Counted from the first letter of the stretch, positions 53,062 to 62,011 are shown. The stretch is 64,000 nucleotides of DNA from Bacteroidales bacterium UBA5833 (GCA_002433025.1 DJGZ01000044.1:10883-74882); one strand, 5' to 3'. Program-made: numbers and translations. The notes: generated by a model not told the origin, from the letters alone.

Positions 53062-54132
53062 ATGGATATCCGTAAGCCGACCCTTTTCATTGACGAGCGC
53101 ATCGCCCGCGACAACATCCGGATAATGGCGGCAAAGGCCGCCCGGCTTCGCGTGCAGTTCAGGCCACATTTTAAAACCCACCAGTCGGTGGAGGTAGGAA
53201 AGTGGTTCCTGCAGGCGGGAGTTACCGCCATTACGGTTTCATCCGTAACCATGGCCCGTGCCTTTGCCGATGCGGGCTGGAATGACATCACCATTGCTTT
53301 TCCGCTGAATATCAAGGAGACGGAGGAGGTATGCGCACTGGCCGCAAGGATAAAGCTGAATGTGCTTTTTGACAGTCCGGAGCAGGCAGCAGCCCTGGCA
53401 AAAGTACTGAAGCAGCCTGCCGGTTTTTTTATCAAAGTGGATACCGGCTACCACCGTGCCGGCGTGTTGCCCGGCGACCGTGAAACCATGGAGGCCATTC
53501 TGTCGGTGGCGGCGGCCGGTCCATTGGAATTCAGGGGGTTTCTGACCCACGCCGGTCAAACCTATATGGCCGGGAGTCCGGAGGCGGTACTGCAGGTCTC
53601 CCATAAAAGCCGTGCCCTGCTGGCTGGTCTGAAAGAGGCTTACAGCGGGCGTTCCCCCGGACTGATGACGTCGGTGGGCGACACTCCCTCTTGCAGTATG
53701 GGCGAGGATTTCAGCGGCGCGGATGAGATCAGGCCGGGTAATTTCGTGTATTACGACCTGATGCAGCTCAGGCTGGGCAGTTGTCGGTTCGGTCAGATTG
53801 CTGCCGCGGTGATTTGTCCGGTAGTATCGGTTTATCCGTCAAGAAACCAGGCACTTATTTACGGTGGTGCGGTGCATTTATCGAAAGAAAGCCTGATGCA
53901 GCCTGATGGCAGTAAGATTTTTGGCCTGGCTGTTCCGATTACCGGTGACCGTTGGAGTTTTCCGGAAGGAGAAGATTATATGGTTTCCCTGTCGCAGGAA
54001 CATGGCCTGATGCGCACCGTCAGCGGCTGGGCGGCTTCGCTCCGGCCCGGCGACCTGGTAGCGGTTATACCGGTGCATTCCTGCCTGGCGGCAGACCTGC
54101 TGAAAGATACATTTACTTCCCTTGTTCAGTAA
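53062..54132 (+). CDS. D-threonine aldolase/D-serine dehydratase-like PLP enzyme
   Basis: 356 residues, fold-type III. The PLP lysine lies in the hallmark RPHFKTHQS; the barrel continues with FFIKVDTGYHRAGV, FRGFLTHAGQTY and a VGDTPSCS phosphate-binding stretch; the C-terminal domain ends in IPVHSCLAADL, where His-x-Cys matches the metal ligands of metal-activated D-threonine aldolases and DSD1-type D-serine dehydratases. It should cleave or deaminate a D-beta-hydroxy amino acid. ATG 53062 was chosen because the 21 upstream codons look random. Its stop overlaps the convergent purF-like gene by 7 bp. It is the second fold-III PLP enzyme here, after the racemase at 9.5 kb. Confidence 0.9.
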   Translation: MDIRKPTLFIDERIARDNIRIMAAKAARLRVQFRPHFKTHQSVEVGKWFLQAGVTAITVSSVTMARAFADAGWNDITIAFPLNIKETEEVCALAARIKLNVLFDSPEQAAALAKVLKQPAGFFIKVDTGYHRAGVLPGDRETMEAILSVAAAGPLEFRGFLTHAGQTYMAGSPEAVLQVSHKSRALLAGLKEAYSGRSPGLMTSVGDTPSCSMGEDFSGADEIRPGNFVYYDLMQLRLGSCRFGQIAAAVICPVVSVYPSRNQALIYGGAVHLSKESLMQPDGSKIFGLAVPITGDRWSFPEGEDYMVSLSQEHGLMRTVSGWAASLRPGDLVAVIPVHSCLAADLLKDTFTSLVQ

Positions 54133-56027
54133 GCCCTTTCGTTGCGTCCCTCAATGTAGTTGATAAACGAGCGGTTCACCACCTTATTGCCGCCCGGGGT
54201 GGGGTAGTTGCCGGTAAAATACCAGTCGCCGGTGTGGTTGGGAATGGCTTCGTGCAGGTCTTCAATGGTCTGGTATACCACCTGTACCTCGGCCCTGCAG
54301 TCGGCCGGTGTAACCAGCCGTGAAATTTTTTCCGATATCTGCTCAGCGGTAAAAGGTTTGTAGATTTCTTTCACATGATTCACCACCTCTTCCTTCGGCA
54401 GTTTTTCCTGCGCTTTGCATTTCAGGTATACCTCATTGATGACGCCGGCCATTTTGTTTTCTTTCAGCAATTCTATGGTAGCAATAAATGCAATAAAATC
54501 CCCCAGTTTGGTCATATCAATGCCATAGCAGTCAGGATAACGGATTTGGGGGGCTGAAGATGCTATCACGATTTTCTTCGGGCCAAGGCGGTCGAGTATA
54601 CGGATAATGCTCTTTTTCAGGGTTGTACCTCTTACGATGGAGTCGTCAAGAACCACCAGGTTATCGGTTCCTGTATTAACGATCCCATAGGTGACGTCAT
54701 ACACGTGGGCAACAAGGTCGTCGCGGGCATTGTCCTGGGTGATAAAAGTACGGAGCTTGATGTCTTTTACGGCCACCTTTTCTACCCTGGGCCTCAGGCT
54801 GAAAATCTCGTCCATCTTTGCCGGGGTAAGCCCGGGACCTTCTTTGAGGATAAGGTCTTTCTTTATCGTGTCGCAGAAAATACCCAACTCTTCAACCATG
54901 CCATAATATGCTACGGCGGCTGTATTCGGGATATATGAGAAGACGGTATTTTTCAGGTCGTGGTTTACAGCCCTGAGGACGGCCGGTGTGAGCACTTTTC
55001 CCAGTTTCTTACGCTCCTGGTAAATATCCACATCCGTACCCCGGCTGAAATATATTCTTTCAAAGGAACAAGCCAGCTTTTTCTTAGGTTCAAGTATGGT
55101 AGTCAGTGAAACCTTGCCGTCTTTTTCTACAATCAGTGCCTGTCCGGGAAGCAGTTCCTTCACCTGGCTGTGGTGCACATTCAGGGCGGTTTGTATCACC
55201 GGACGTTCCGATGCCGCCACCACTACATCCTCATCCTGATAATAAAATGCCGGTCTTATTCCGGATGGGTCGCGCAGCACAAAAGCGTCGCCATGGCCGA
55301 ACAGCCCGGCGATGGCATACCCTCCGTCCCAGTTAAAGGCCGACCTCTTCAGTATTTCAGCAACGTCGAGGGCCCTGGCGATCTTGGAGGTAATTTCTTT
55401 CTTGCTGTAACCTTCAGCTTTGTACCGGGCATAAAGCCGTTCATTTTCTTCATCCAGAAAATGACCGATTTTCTCGAGAATGGTAATGGTGTCGGAGGTT
55501 TCCACCGGGTATTGTCCCAGGTCGAGCAGGCGGTTAAACAGCTCGTCGACGTTTGTCATGTTAAAGTTCCCGGCCAGCACCAGGTTACGGGTCATCCAAT
55601 TGTTGGCCCTTATTACCGGGTGCAGGTTCTGAATGTTGTTTTTCCCGAAGGTGCCGTAGCGCAGGTGGCCCAGAAAAAGCTCCCCCGAAAACCCGGTATT
55701 GTGTTTGAGCCATTGCAGGTCGCGCAGCCTTTCGGGATGGTCGCTCACCGAATCGCGGATCTCTTCATAAGCCCATTTAAAAACGTCGGCAATCGGAGTG
55801 TTTGAGTTTGAGCGGTGACGGTTGATATACTTGGAGCCAGGGTTGGGATCGAACCTGATACAGGCGATACCGGCTCCGTCCTGTCCCCGGTTGTGCTGCT
55901 TTTCCATCAGCAGATGCAGCTTATTGAGGCCCCAGGTGGAGGTACCGTAGCGGTTGAGGTAATACTCCAGGGGTTTCAGCAGCCTTACCATGGCAATGCC
56001 GCATTCGTGCTTGATTTGCTCGCTCAT
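54126..56027 (-). CDS. Amidophosphoribosyltransferase-like class II glutamine amidotransferase
   Basis: 633 residues, longer than E. coli PurF (505) but the usual size for the Bacteroidota version. The catalytic Cys is near the start (HECGIAMV) and the Ntn-hydrolase domain continues with QHNRGQDGAGIA, FLGHLRYGTFG, LAGNFNMTN and ASERPVIQTAL. The phosphoribosyltransferase half shows the PRPP motif LVVLDDSIVRGTTL, ISYIPNTAAVAYYG-type strands and GIDMTKLGDFIAF. If it is PurF it makes phosphoribosylamine, the first step of purine synthesis; many genomes of this phylum carry a separate short purF, so a paralogue with another role is possible. An unusual ~100-residue insertion in the amidotransferase half accounts for its length. 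Has its own -7 box. Confidence 0.88.
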   Translation of the reverse strand: MSEQIKHECGIAMVRLLKPLEYYLNRYGTSTWGLNKLHLLMEKQHNRGQDGAGIACIRFDPNPGSKYINRHRSNSNTPIADVFKWAYEEIRDSVSDHPERLRDLQWLKHNTGFSGELFLGHLRYGTFGKNNIQNLHPVIRANNWMTRNLVLAGNFNMTNVDELFNRLLDLGQYPVETSDTITILEKIGHFLDEENERLYARYKAEGYSKKEITSKIARALDVAEILKRSAFNWDGGYAIAGLFGHGDAFVLRDPSGIRPAFYYQDEDVVVAASERPVIQTALNVHHSQVKELLPGQALIVEKDGKVSLTTILEPKKKLACSFERIYFSRGTDVDIYQERKKLGKVLTPAVLRAVNHDLKNTVFSYIPNTAAVAYYGMVEELGIFCDTIKKDLILKEGPGLTPAKMDEIFSLRPRVEKVAVKDIKLRTFITQDNARDDLVAHVYDVTYGIVNTGTDNLVVLDDSIVRGTTLKKSIIRILDRLGPKKIVIASSAPQIRYPDCYGIDMTKLGDFIAFIATIELLKENKMAGVINEVYLKCKAQEKLPKEEVVNHVKEIYKPFTAEQISEKISRLVTPADCRAEVQVVYQTIEDLHEAIPNHTGDWYFTGNYPTPGGNKVVNRSFINYIEGRNERAY

Positions 56028-56093
56028 TGAATGAGGGGTTTAGTCTGTCATTGTTCAGGATAGAGCTCCCGGTTCAGTTCTGAAAAGAAAGTG

Positions 56094-56101
56094 CAAAAAT
56101 A
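56094..56101 (-). promoter_or_regulatory. Bacteroidota -7 box for the purF-like gene
   Basis: TATTTTTG on the minus strand, an exact TAnnTTTG match, 67 bp before the ATG. A TTTG lies 24 bp further upstream (56126-56129), longer than the usual spacing. Confidence 0.45.
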
Positions 56102-56218
56102 GACAAAAATGCTGCCTGAAGAGAACAAATCACATTGCGGAATTAATATCTACTGACATTCAGGGAAGCGGGGGCACGGTCGGGACGTCCGCGCCAACCG
56201 GGGTCCCGATCGTTATCA

Positions 56219-56320
56219 GGATTGGATTCCGGATTTGTTTCGACGTAGTCACAGACTACGCCGAACAAGGGATTGGATTCCATATTTGTTTCGACGTAGT
56301 CACAGACTACGCCAACCAGG
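56219..56320 (+). repeat. Tandem 51 bp repeat with internal palindrome (module B)
   Basis: Two head-to-tail copies starting at GGATTGGATTCC, each containing CGTAGTC-ACA-GACTACG (7 bp perfect arms; 56244-56260 and 56295-56311). Diverged single copies are at about 58595-58615 and 60790-60810. Confidence 0.85.
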
Positions 56321-56347
56321 GGACAATTGCCAACCTGTGCCAGGATC

Positions 56348-56380
56348 CACCTAACAGGTTTTCTTATAACCTGTTAGGTG
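56348..56380 (+). repeat. Dispersed hairpin (module C), copy 2
   Basis: CACCTAACAGGTT, loop TTCTTAT, AACCTGTTAGGTG: 13 bp stem without mismatch, the best copy in the window. Confidence 0.88.
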
Positions 56381-56544
56381 TAATAGAGACGCTTAGACCT
56401 CGATATGTCAAACTCTTTGCCCGGACGGGTAAGTCAAACTTTTTGCACGGACAGGACGTTGGCACCAACCGGGGAGAAAAGGTAAAAAAAATCTGTAATT
56501 TTTCACCTCGATATATTTACTTTGCACAATATATCCCTGTTATA

Positions 56545-57015
56545 ATGACATACCTGCCATTCATTAACATTCGTCCCGCAACTGAGGCTGATATCCGGTT
56601 TATTATTGATAGTCAGCTCAGCATGGCGCTTGAAACCGAACAGCTCAGGCTGGAACCACATCTTGTTGAAAAGGGCGTCAAGGCGGTTTTTAACGATTCC
56701 GGCCGCGGTTTTTATCTTCTGGCTGAAGCCGGAGGCTTTCGCGCCGGCTGCCTGATGGTAACCCCTGAGTGGAGCGATTGGCGCAATGCATGGGTGTGGT
56801 GGCTTCAATCGGTATATGTTTTGCCCGTAAACCGCAAATCCGGCATTTTCGGCATGATGTATGATTATGTCAAAAATATGGTCATGCAACGAGCTGATGT
56901 TTCAGGCGTCAGGCTTTATGTGGACCGGACCAACCTCAGGGCACAACAGGCATATACCCGTGTGGGAATGAATGGAGAGCATTACAGCACGTTTGAGTGG
57001 ATGAAGGAGTCATGA
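56545..57015 (+). CDS. GNAT family N-acetyltransferase
   Basis: 156 residues with the GNAT fold: an N-terminal strand and helix (INIRPATEADIRFIIDSQLSMALE), an acceptor-site region, WWLQSVYVLPVNRKSGIFGMMYDYV, where the acetyl-CoA pyrophosphate loop (usually R/Q-x-x-G-x-G/A) reads NRKSGIFG, and the closing LYVDRTNLRAQQAYTRVGM. It acetylates an amine on an unknown small molecule or protein. ATG 56545 was chosen over an upstream start that lies in the repeat region. A near-match to the -7 motif (TTACTTTG) sits about 25 bp upstream. The stop is followed at once by a purine tract. Confidence 0.88.
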   Translation: MTYLPFINIRPATEADIRFIIDSQLSMALETEQLRLEPHLVEKGVKAVFNDSGRGFYLLAEAGGFRAGCLMVTPEWSDWRNAWVWWLQSVYVLPVNRKSGIFGMMYDYVKNMVMQRADVSGVRLYVDRTNLRAQQAYTRVGMNGEHYSTFEWMKES

Positions 57016-57016
57016 A

Positions 57017-57068
57017 AGAGTGAGAGGGAGCGAGAGAGAGTGAGAGAGGGAGAGAGAGAAATAAGGGA
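57017..57068 (+). repeat. Purine-rich (GA) tract after the GNAT gene
   Basis: About 50 nt of almost only G and A, with GAGAGA and GGGAG runs and few T's. Similar tracts directly follow two other rightward genes (58313 and 63719). The sequence 57069-57181 continues G/A-rich and contains no gene. Confidence 0.7.
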
Positions 57069-57181
57069 ATGATTGTAACAGAAAAAGGTTTTGGAATATA
57101 GTGGAAAGAAAGGGCAGGAGCATCCGCATCCAGAGGAAGGGGGAATGATTGAGCCGGGGAGGGGATTTTTTGAGTTTTTGT

Positions 57182-57189
57182 TAAATTTG
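57182..57189 (+). promoter_or_regulatory. Bacteroidota -7 box for the DUF4476 gene
   Basis: TAAATTTG, an exact TAnnTTTG match, 31 bp before the ATG at 57221. Confidence 0.5.
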
Positions 57190-57220
57190 AATCAGCATAA
57201 ACATAATCAGACAAGTAACT

Positions 57221-58312
57221 ATGAAAGCAAGTATTTTTACCCTAATCCTTTTTATCCCGGCTATGCTGGTTCTGGGCCAGCGTCCGCAGCCGCAGCGCTG
57301 CGATGTGCCGCTTCCCGATCATATCTTCAGGCAGAAACAGCGCTCTGTTTCACTCCAGCCAACTGAAGAGCTGAAGCTGAAAGTGGCGGTGGCAGTCGCT
57401 ACCGGCAATTGTATGTCGGTGGAGCAGGTGCGTTCGATTGCCGAACTTTTTATAGATGATTTCAGCCGCCTCAGTTTTGCCCAGGCCGCCTGGCACAATA
57501 CCGTTGACTGCGAAAACTTTTATTTCGTGTATGATGCTTTTGCCTATTTCTCCACTGTTTTTATGCTGCACGACTATGTGAAGTCGGTTGAAAGCCGCCC
57601 TGTCGACTACCTGCCTCCTTATGAACCGCCGCTCAGCCTGAATTTCCCAGCATTTGAATACCCGGCGTTTGAGAATTACCGCGGGCCTTCCAACTGCAAC
57701 TATCCTATACGCGAGGATGATTTTCTCAGATTGGCTGCGCAGGTTCAGTCCAATACCTCGGAGAGTAACCGGGCGCTGCTGCTGTCACAGATTGCCAGGA
57801 ACAACTGCCTGAGCGTATCCCAGGCCATGAAACTTTCCTCTCTCCTTCAATCGGAGGGCAACCGCCTGGGGTTCTTCCGCAATGCAATCAATACCATTTT
57901 CGATCTGGGTAACCTGCAGTATGGTGCCCAGCTCTTTGCGCACATCCCCAATAAGGTTGCCTACAATGAGTTGATCAATCAACCTTTACCCGCCGACATT
58001 CCTTCAGAACAGCCTCCCTGTTTTGTACCGGGTGAAGAGTTTGACCAGATCATGGCATCCATACGGAAGGAAAGCTTCAACAGCACCAAAGTCACCCTGG
58101 CCAAGCAGATACTGCGCAGTAAACAATGCTTCACCACGGTGCAGATCAGGGAGATGCTGAAACTCTTCAGTTTTGACGATTCACGCCTTGATATGGCCAG
58201 GTTTGCCTGGGAATTTACCACCGACCGCGACAATTATTACCAGGTTGCCGATGTGTTTACTTTCAGCAGCAGCAAAGAGGAGCTGATGAAGTGGCTGGAA
58301 GGCCGGAAGTAA
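57221..58312 (+). CDS. Secreted protein with three DUF4476-like repeats
   Basis: 363 residues with a Sec signal peptide (IFTLILFIPAMLVLG). The mature part repeats a ~90-residue helical unit three times, each with the pattern basic/Leu-rich start, N-C or K-Q-C, S-x-x-Q-[AVI], LF-x-x-[DE]-x-x-R-L, a hydrophobic helix and an F/Y pair: about 50-125, 170-245 and 270-345 (for example KQCFTTVQIREMLKLFSFDDSRLDMARFAWE). This resembles DUF4476, a Bacteroidota domain without known function. One Cys per repeat sits at the same position, and extra Cys residues flank repeats. Its location is probably periplasmic or surface. No neighbour is functionally linked. No lipobox is seen. Confidence 0.82.
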   Translation: MKASIFTLILFIPAMLVLGQRPQPQRCDVPLPDHIFRQKQRSVSLQPTEELKLKVAVAVATGNCMSVEQVRSIAELFIDDFSRLSFAQAAWHNTVDCENFYFVYDAFAYFSTVFMLHDYVKSVESRPVDYLPPYEPPLSLNFPAFEYPAFENYRGPSNCNYPIREDDFLRLAAQVQSNTSESNRALLLSQIARNNCLSVSQAMKLSSLLQSEGNRLGFFRNAINTIFDLGNLQYGAQLFAHIPNKVAYNELINQPLPADIPSEQPPCFVPGEEFDQIMASIRKESFNSTKVTLAKQILRSKQCFTTVQIREMLKLFSFDDSRLDMARFAWEFTTDRDNYYQVADVFTFSSSKEELMKWLEGRK

Positions 58313-58400
58313 GCCGGCCGGGGGAGGGAGCGAAGTAAGAAGTTGGTAGTAAGTAGTAAGTAGAGGGAAGAGAGGGAGAGAAGGGGACAAGGGGACAAGA
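58313..58400 (+). repeat. Purine-rich tract after the DUF4476 gene
   Basis: Directly after the TAA: GGGGGAGGGAG, GTAGTAAGTAGTAAGTAG, AGAGAGGGAGAGAAGG and a tandem AAGGGGACAAGGGGACAAG. It ends where the module C hairpin begins. Confidence 0.65.
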
Positions 58401-58403
58401 ATT

Positions 58404-58436
58404 CACCTAACATGTTTTATTCTAACCTGTTAGGTG
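58404..58436 (+). repeat. Dispersed hairpin (module C), copy 3
   Basis: CACCTAACATGTT, loop TTATTCT, AACCTGTTAGGTG: 13 bp arms with one mismatch, followed by TGTAAAGGACG. Confidence 0.85.
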
Positions 58437-58700
58437 TGTAAAGGACGTTTAAACCTTACGCACGGACGGGTCCGATTACTGATTCCGGGATGGTGAGCTT
58501 TCAGCTGAGTCAAGTATTTTGCCCGGACACGACGTCCGCACCTGCAGGGGGCCCGATCATTATCGGGATTGGATTTTAGATCTCGGATTTCGGATTTGTT
58601 TCCACGTAGTCACAGACTGCGCCGAACATTGAGTGCAGTACCAGACTGTGAGTTAATTTTGACTTGGTTTCAGACTACGCAGAAATAGAGCAACCGGTGT
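58437..58700. repeat. Composite dispersed repeat, copy 3
   Basis: After the hairpin: GGACGTTTAAACCTTACGCA, TTGCCCGGACACGACGTCC with GCACCTGCAGG, CCCGATCATTATCGGG (a 6 bp inverted repeat), TTTGTTTCCACGTAGTC with CACAGACTGCGCCGAACA, and a shorter TTGGTTTCAGACTACGC. Same modules as copies 1 and 2 but more diverged. Confidence 0.7.
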
Positions 58701-58750
58701 AAAGGGCTCAAAAACCTTCACGGATACTTTTAATTTATGTTTCCAGGCCT

Positions 58751-58758
58751 TATCTTTG
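58751..58758 (+). promoter_or_regulatory. Bacteroidota -7 box for the AOR-family gene
   Basis: TATCTTTG, an exact TAnnTTTG match, 29 bp before the ATG at 58788. Confidence 0.55.
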
Positions 58759-58787
58759 ATAAATAGTACCATTAAAAGCTCCGGGAC

Positions 58788-60656
58788 ATGGACTCAACCC
58801 TTAAAGTGCTTTTCGTCAATGCAACCGACGCATTTTACCGCATCAAGAAATACAAGGTTGGCGATTTCTTCGGGCCTGTCGATCTCGGGCTTCACCTGGC
58901 CGGGCGTTACAAAAGTCTGAATATTGGTGTCGGACTACTCTCCGGCTCTATTTTTCCGGGATCAAACCGGCTGATATTCACCGGATTTTCTCCCTGCTGG
59001 GGTGGTTTTTACATTTCCTCCATGGGTGGGGCCGGATTGGTTTTCGACAATCTTGGCATTAATATGCTTTCCATTGTCGGGAAGGCTCCCGTTCCCTCGG
59101 TGCTTTACCTAAACCGTGTGCACGGAGAAGAGATACAGGTTGAAATTGTTCCGCTTGATCTCAGTCGTATCTGGTACGAAGGCCGGGGAGGCATCTATTC
59201 CCTGATGGATTATGTTTTTGGGCAGTACCGGCCGCGCTACGAAAACGAACCACGTATTCTTGCCACGGGGCCTGCATCTTTGCATACCGATTTCGGCGGT
59301 GTTGCCTCTGTGCCGGTTAAGCGCGGGGCGCTTTCAAATGTGGATACCTGGGCCGGCAGGGGAGGCTTTGGCTCAGCATTGCTTCAGGAACACGGCATCG
59401 CGGCGGTAATTTACGGGGGGACCCATATTGATGAAGACTTCCGCGACCGAAAAGTGGCCGATGAATGGTTCGAAAACCGCTACGCTATGAAACTGGCGGC
59501 CAAAGACCTCGAAATCACCACCAAATACCGTTTTGATCCGAACTTCGATACCGGGGGTACTTTCGGGGTAAACTATGCCACCATGGGCAGCAAACTGCTG
59601 GCATTTAACTACCGGTCGATGAACTGGAGCAAAGAACTCCGCCTGAAGGTGCAAAAGGAGTTTATCCTCGGCCACTACCTGAAACAGTTCAATGAAGAGA
59701 CCATCAAAACCAAACAGCAGTCTACCTGTGGTGAACCCTGCGCGGCCGTTTGTAAGAAGTTGCGCGATGAATACAAGAAGGATTACGAGCCCTACCAGAC
59801 CATGGGCCCGTTGAGTGGCATCTTTGACCAGCGGGCTGCTGAAAAATTAAACCATCATGCCGATATGCTCGGCTTCGATGCCATCTCTGTCGGAGGGGTG
59901 ATCTCGTGGCTGATGGAATGCCTTGATGCCGGGGAACTGCAGCCTGATGATCTGGGCGTGAGCGCGAAACCGGTATTTGACCCGCAGAACTTTGATATCA
60001 TTAAGGATTCCATGCATAACGCCCTGTTGGGTTGCGAAATGCTCGACAGCATCATTGGTGGAAAGATCGACCTGAAAGAAGGTGCCCGCAAGTACGGGCG
60101 CAGACTTTCACGCGCGAAAGGGGTCAATCTGCTTAACCGCTTCGTTTATACCGCTTATGCCCGCAAGGGATGGATGGTCCCCAACCAGTACTGGACTCCG
60201 GGGGCACTGTCACCCATGGCCATTATGGGGAAATATTACATGTACTACGGGGATGAGTTTGTATCGCCCCGCGAGCTGGGCAGGGTAAATGCGCAGCGCA
60301 TGCTGGCCGAGCTGATCATCGACAATATGGGAATCTGCCGGTTCCACCGGCTGTGGGCCGAAGAGATGGTGCCCGAGATCGTGGAATCGCTTTACGGATT
60401 AGGTGAAAAATTTATGGAATCCATCCGCTTCACGGCCAGCCGCATCAACGGCCGCAACAGTTCGGTATTCTGGGAGACGGAAAGGAATTTCGGATATATT
60501 GCCAGCTTCCTTCGCCGCAAAAAGGAAGAGGGACTCGACAGTAAGGAATTCAATAAATGGCTGGATGCCTTTGAAGTCAACCCTAAAGAGGCCGCGCTCG
60601 ATTTCTGGTACGAGATCCACAAGGGGGTACAGGAGTCGCTGCGGGAATTTAATTAA
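58788..60656 (+). CDS. Aldehyde:ferredoxin oxidoreductase family protein (probable tungstoenzyme)
   Basis: 622 residues, the normal AOR length. N-terminal pterin-binding domain with GVGLLSGSIFPGSNRLIFTGFSP and FGGVASVPVKRGALSN followed by WAGRGGFGSALLQ. The central domain carries a Cys cluster TCGEPCAAVCKK (C-x3-C-x3-C; classic AOR has C-x2-C-x3-C) and a fourth Cys in DNMGICRFHR, together enough for one 4Fe-4S cluster. AORs oxidise aldehydes or reduce acids with ferredoxin using a tungsto-bispterin; related proteins act on benzoyl-CoA or unknown substrates. The spacing suggests a subgroup distinct from the classic enzymes. It is monocistronic, with no ferredoxin, moaA-type or tungstate-transport gene nearby. 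Confidence 0.9.
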   Translation: MDSTLKVLFVNATDAFYRIKKYKVGDFFGPVDLGLHLAGRYKSLNIGVGLLSGSIFPGSNRLIFTGFSPCWGGFYISSMGGAGLVFDNLGINMLSIVGKAPVPSVLYLNRVHGEEIQVEIVPLDLSRIWYEGRGGIYSLMDYVFGQYRPRYENEPRILATGPASLHTDFGGVASVPVKRGALSNVDTWAGRGGFGSALLQEHGIAAVIYGGTHIDEDFRDRKVADEWFENRYAMKLAAKDLEITTKYRFDPNFDTGGTFGVNYATMGSKLLAFNYRSMNWSKELRLKVQKEFILGHYLKQFNEETIKTKQQSTCGEPCAAVCKKLRDEYKKDYEPYQTMGPLSGIFDQRAAEKLNHHADMLGFDAISVGGVISWLMECLDAGELQPDDLGVSAKPVFDPQNFDIIKDSMHNALLGCEMLDSIIGGKIDLKEGARKYGRRLSRAKGVNLLNRFVYTAYARKGWMVPNQYWTPGALSPMAIMGKYYMYYGDEFVSPRELGRVNAQRMLAELIIDNMGICRFHRLWAEEMVPEIVESLYGLGEKFMESIRFTASRINGRNSSVFWETERNFGYIASFLRRKKEEGLDSKEFNKWLDAFEVNPKEAALDFWYEIHKGVQESLREFN

Positions 60657-60954
60657 CCCGGGAAACTGGCGTAGTAAGTCAACTTAAACATTCTCTTTTT
60701 ATCCGCTCAGGCTGCGGGTGAAATTTCGGAATGCGGATTTCAGATTTACCTTCGGTGAACTCCGCTTCGCTCCGGTTCGTATTTGTTTCAATGTAGTCAC
60801 AGATTACGCCGGACAGGGGACAGGTGCAAACCGGCACCGGAATTTTCCTGACGGGTTTTCTTCTAGCCTGTCAGGTGTGTAAGAGACGATTAAACCTTGA
60901 TAAGTTTAATGCTGCGTACGGGATGAAGTATTGTAATCAACGGGTTGCTTGCCC
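60657..60954. repeat. Composite dispersed repeat, copy 4
   Basis: Between the AOR gene and guaC: CGGATTTCAGATTTACC, GTATTTGTTTCAATGTAGTC with CACAGATTACGCCGGACAGG (module B, diverged), the hairpin at 60847, and GAGACGATTAAACCTTGATA with AGTTTAATGCTGCGTACGGG. No coding frame. Confidence 0.72.
60847..60875 (+). repeat. Dispersed hairpin (module C), copy 4
   Basis: CCTGACGGGTT, loop TTCTTCT, AGCCTGTCAGG: 11 positions with two wobble or mismatch pairs; the same loop as copies 1 and 5. Confidence 0.82.
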
Positions 60955-61998
60955 TTATTGATCATTATAGACCTGATTTTCCTGTTCCGCCACCCGTATG
61001 AATGTTGTTCTTTTACTCAGCTCCTTCAGTTGGGAAGCCCCGACATAGGTACAGGTGCTACGCAGGCCACCCAGGATATCCTGAACTGTATTTTCAACTT
61101 TGCCACGGTAAGGGACTTCGACCGTTTTGCCTTCGCTGGCGCGGTAATCAGCTATGCCGCCCACATGTTTTTCCATGGCGGTAGCCGAACTCATCCCATA
61201 GAACTTTCTGAATTTTCTGCCGTCTTTTTCAATCACTTCCCCGCCACTCTCATCGTGTCCGGCAAGCATCCCCCCGAGCATCACAAAATCGGCACCGGCG
61301 CCAAAAGCTTTGGCCACATCGCCCGGCGTAGAGCAGCCTCCGTCGCTGATAATCAGTCCGCCAAGACCGTGTGCTGCATCGGCGCACTCAATGATGGCCG
61401 ACAACTGGGGGTATCCTACTCCTGTTTTTACCCTGGTGGTGCACACCGATCCCGGACCAATGCCGACTTTAATTATGTCGGCGCCGGATAACAGCAATTC
61501 TTCAACCATTTCACCGGTCACCACATTCCCGGCAATGATCACCTTGTCGTGAAACTTTTTACGCGCCTGTTTCACAAACGCCACAAAATGTTCCGAATAG
61601 CCGTTGGCCACATCAATACACAGAAACCTGAGGCGGGGATAGGCAGTGAAAATTGCTGTCAGTTTTTCAAAATCATCCTGCCCTGTTCCTGTGCTCACAG
61701 CGATAAAGTCCTCGATTCCCGCAGGCGCGGCATCCATAAACCGTTTCCATTCATCCGGTGAGTAATGCTTATGGATGGCGGTAAACAGCTTCATACTGAA
61801 CAGGGCAAGGGCCATGTCAAAAGTGCCGGTTGTGACCATATTTGCAGCCATTACAGGAATTCCTGTCCATTCCGATTGCGTGTGCAACATCCGGAAAGTA
61901 CGCCCGAGCCTTACCAGGCTCCTGCTTTTGAGGGTTGAACGCTTCGGCCTGAACATCACATCCTTAAAACCCAGTTTGATCTCATATTCTATTCTCAT
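60955..61998 (-). CDS. guaC: GMP reductase
   Basis: 347 residues, an IMPDH/GMPR TIM barrel without CBS domains. [34 protein letters not shown], the active-site loop [20 protein letters not shown] with the catalytic Cys (about 186), [20 protein letters not shown], and [12 protein letters not shown] with the catalytic Thr-equivalent region. It converts GMP to IMP with NADPH in purine salvage. [18 protein letters not shown] at the start is typical of GuaC and places the start at ATG 61998 (the longer frame adds nine residues). It has an overlapping -7 box; there is no repressor gene nearby. Confidence 0.95.
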   Translation of the reverse strand: MRIEYEIKLGFKDVMFRPKRSTLKSRSLVRLGRTFRMLHTQSEWTGIPVMAANMVTTGTFDMALALFSMKLFTAIHKHYSPDEWKRFMDAAPAGIEDFIAVSTGTGQDDFEKLTAIFTAYPRLRFLCIDVANGYSEHFVAFVKQARKKFHDKVIIAGNVVTGEMVEELLLSGADIIKVGIGPGSVCTTRVKTGVGYPQLSAIIECADAAHGLGGLIISDGGCSTPGDVAKAFGAGADFVMLGGMLAGHDESGGEVIEKDGRKFRKFYGMSSATAMEKHVGGIADYRASEGKTVEVPYRGKVENTVQDILGGLRSTCTYVGASQLKELSKRTTFIRVAEQENQVYNDQ

Positions 61999-62011
61999 AC
62001 CTGTTTTTTTA

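Larger units (their letters stand above)
56160..56475. repeat. Composite dispersed repeat, copy 2 (most complete)
   Basis: Order: GCACGGTCGGGACGTCC with GCGCCAACCGGGG (module A), CCCGATCGTTATCAGG, two tandem copies of a 51 bp unit (module B), the 13 bp hairpin (module C, 56348), then GAGACGCTTAGACCTCGATA and two further GACGG/GGACAGGACGTT segments with GGCACCAACCGGGG. Every module recurs near 40.2, 58.5, 60.8 or 63.8 kb. No coding frame spans it. Confidence 0.8.

Noticed and set aside
56219..56320. Two tandem units considered as a minimal CRISPR array
   Set aside because: Only two near-identical copies, no unique spacers and no cas genes; the units are contiguous repeats.
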